Part shown: positions 62,917-64,000 of the stretch, in pieces
How the letters are laid out: the number at the start of each line of letters is the position of its first letter
How positions within the stretch are numbered: the first letter of the stretch is position 1
Assembly (NCBI GenBank): GCA_021604805.1
Contig: BQJR01000002.1
Location: forward strand, 766,665-830,664
Origin: Planctomycetota bacterium
Lineage (GTDB): Bacteria > Planctomycetota > B15-G4
Direction of reading: 5' to 3'
Length of the DNA stretch: 64,000 nucleotides
Made by a program: the position numbers and the translations under genes
Notes under the pieces: generated by a model
Told to the model about the DNA's origin: nothing
What the model saw: the letters and a program-made list of their open reading frames with translations, nothing else
Databases searched by the model: none

Positions 62917-64000
62917 ATGCGAGTCCTCTTCCTCTCGCCGTTCCTCGCACAGGAACCTCTAGGCATCATGTACCTCTCCGGCGCGCTCAAGAGCGCAGGC
63001 CACGAGACGCGCATGATCTTCATGCCCGATCCCGACTTCGAGTCCAAGTTCAAAGACTTCGATCCCGAGATCATCTGCTACTCCTTCACCACCGGGATGC
63101 ACACCGGCATCCTCGGCCTGAACAAGATGGTCAAGGAGTTGAAGCCCGAGGTGATCTCGATCGCTGGCGGTGCGCACGTCACCGTGGTGCCCGAGTTCAT
63201 CTACGAAGACGGCATCGACGCCATCTGCCGCGGCGACGGCGAGTACGCGTTGGTGAACTTCGTGAACTGCGTGGCCAAGGGCGAAGACACCACCAAGCTC
63301 TCGAGCTTCTGGGTGAAGGACGCCGACGGCGAAGTGCACAAGAACGAGCCCGGCGCGCTCGAGCAAGACCTCGAGGCCTTCGGCTTCTGCGATCGCGCGA
63401 TCGTCTACGACGCAGCAGACTTCTACAAGCTGAGCGAGCGCAAGGTCATCAAGACCGACCGCGGCTGCCCGATGAACTGCTCCTTCTGCTTCCACCACGC
63501 TTGGAAGAAGAAGGTCTACAAGGTCACGAACAACGAGTACGTGCGCCGCCGCTCCGTCGACCACGTGATCGAAGAAGCCAAGCGCATGAAGGCGGACTAC
63601 CCGCTGAGCTTCGTGCACTTCCTCGATGACATCTTCAACATCAACAACAAGTGGCTCGAGGAGTTCGCGGAGCGTTGGCCCAAGGAAGTCGGGCTGCCCT
63701 TCGACGCGATCTTGATGGCCAACATGGTCACCGAGAAGCACATCAGGCTGCTCAAGCAGGCCGGCTGCATCTACGCGCGCATCGCTTTCGAAGCCGCCGA
63801 CGACCACATGCGCAACGCCGTGATGAAGAAGAACACCACGCGCGCGCAGCTGGTCCGTGCCGCCACCTTCATCCGTCAGTACGGCATCCGCCTCGGCAGC
63901 CTCAACATGCTCGGCGGCCCCGGTTCCACCATCGAAGACGACATCGAGACGATCGAGCTCAACATCGAGTGCAAGGTGGACCACCCGCTGGCCAGCCTGC
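62917..64000 (+). CDS. B12-binding-type radical SAM protein (partial, runs off right edge)
   Basis: At least 361 codons remain open to the window end. The N-terminal half has a B12-binding-like Rossmann domain without the His ligand (MRVLFLSPFLAQEPLGIMYL, SIAGGAHVTVVPEF, DAICRGDGEYALV). The radical SAM core has the cluster motif CxxxCxxC at Cys184, Cys188 and Cys191 (DRGCPMNCSFCFHH), then VHFLDDIFNINN, ARIAFEAADD and NMLGGPGST. Such enzymes act on lipids, cofactors or glycans (for example BchE-type, methyltransferases, HpnJ). No ribosome site stands out before the ATG. The product cannot be assigned. Confidence 0.85.
   Translation, partial: MRVLFLSPFLAQEPLGIMYLSGALKSAGHETRMIFMPDPDFESKFKDFDPEIICYSFTTGMHTGILGLNKMVKELKPEVISIAGGAHVTVVPEFIYEDGIDAICRGDGEYALVNFVNCVAKGEDTTKLSSFWVKDADGEVHKNEPGALEQDLEAFGFCDRAIVYDAADFYKLSERKVIKTDRGCPMNCSFCFHHAWKKKVYKVTNNEYVRRRSVDHVIEEAKRMKADYPLSFVHFLDDIFNINNKWLEEFAERWPKEVGLPFDAILMANMVTEKHIRLLKQAGCIYARIAFEAADDHMRNAVMKKNTTRAQLVRAATFIRQYGIRLGSLNMLGGPGSTIEDDIETIELNIECKVDHPLASL

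Overview
The window is very GC-rich bacterial chromosome with almost no non-coding space. About 57 protein genes and one tRNA gene can be supported. I see no phage, transposon, CRISPR array or toxin-antitoxin locus. The best guess is a Planctomycetota-type Gram-negative bacterium. This is inference: two secreted metallopeptidases share a C-terminal domain of the kind I associate with high-GC planctomycetes, there are Mla/Pqi-type and Att-type outer-envelope transporters and many lipoproteins, and complex I is an 11-subunit form without NuoEFG. A 16S sequence or a whole-genome placement is needed to confirm this.

Layout. 1-2664 holds envelope lipoproteins (a PqiC/MlaC-type ABC auxiliary protein, a DUF4823-like protein, a TRL-like protein) and an inositol-monophosphatase-family enzyme. 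2764-5264 encodes an HMG-CoA lyase overlapping an acyl-CoA (methylcrotonyl-CoA type) carboxylase beta subunit. With the leucine-dehydrogenase-like gene at 12082-13137 this suggests branched-chain amino-acid catabolism. 5312-7212 pairs an ECF sigma factor with an odd, probably catalytically altered sugar-transferase fusion. 7262-12085 has a lysophosphatidate acyltransferase coupled to a TPR-like secreted protein, an XdhC-PII pair, and the lipid II flippase MurJ. topA lies at 13458, followed by a small membrane protein and a large secreted HEEGH metallopeptidase.

19869-30833 is a compact complex I operon on the minus strand, transcribed nuoA-B-C-D-H-I-J-K-L-M-N, preceded by a candidate sigma-70 promoter and separated from the gene upstream by a strong hairpin. 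31023-33484 encodes a matrixin-type metallopeptidase with IPT/TIG repeats and a small secreted partner. 33761-37447 is an ispG-dsbD-folE cluster. 37523-41305 holds an M28 aminopeptidase with a PDZ domain, a SufS-like cysteine desulfurase and a YqeY protein. A bidirectional -10 box probably separates the last of these from a HEAT-repeat/cyclophilin lipoprotein at 41389.

43409-51143 looks like a cell-surface glycan area: an SDR enzyme, a DPM-type GT2, a bacterial STELLO-like glycosyltransferase, a GDP-fucose-synthase-like epimerase, tRNA-Arg(CCT), an OxyR-type regulator, and an MBOAT/SGNH acylation pair. 51145-54694 is a phosphate-flavoured group: an NptA Na/Pi cotransporter, a PhoU-like protein, an ATGA-coupled 39-residue membrane protein and a HAD phosphatase fusion. 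54822-58334 has mutM, a GT4, an unknown 151-residue protein and a TIGR01777 epimerase. 58338-62745 is an AttEFGH-like module (ABC ATPase, FtsX-type permease, CrtC/AttH lipocalin) with 4-base overlaps throughout. A B12-binding-type radical SAM gene starts at 62917 and runs off the right edge.

The most unusual items are the degenerate sugar-transferase fusion behind an ECF sigma factor, the coupled 39-residue membrane protein of the NptA-PhoU operon, the shared C-terminal domain of two unrelated secreted metallopeptidases, the lysine/alanine-rich tails on both NuoC and NuoI together with a His-rich insert in NuoL, the PII-XdhC coupling with a Y51F-type T-loop, and the bacterial STELLO-like enzyme.
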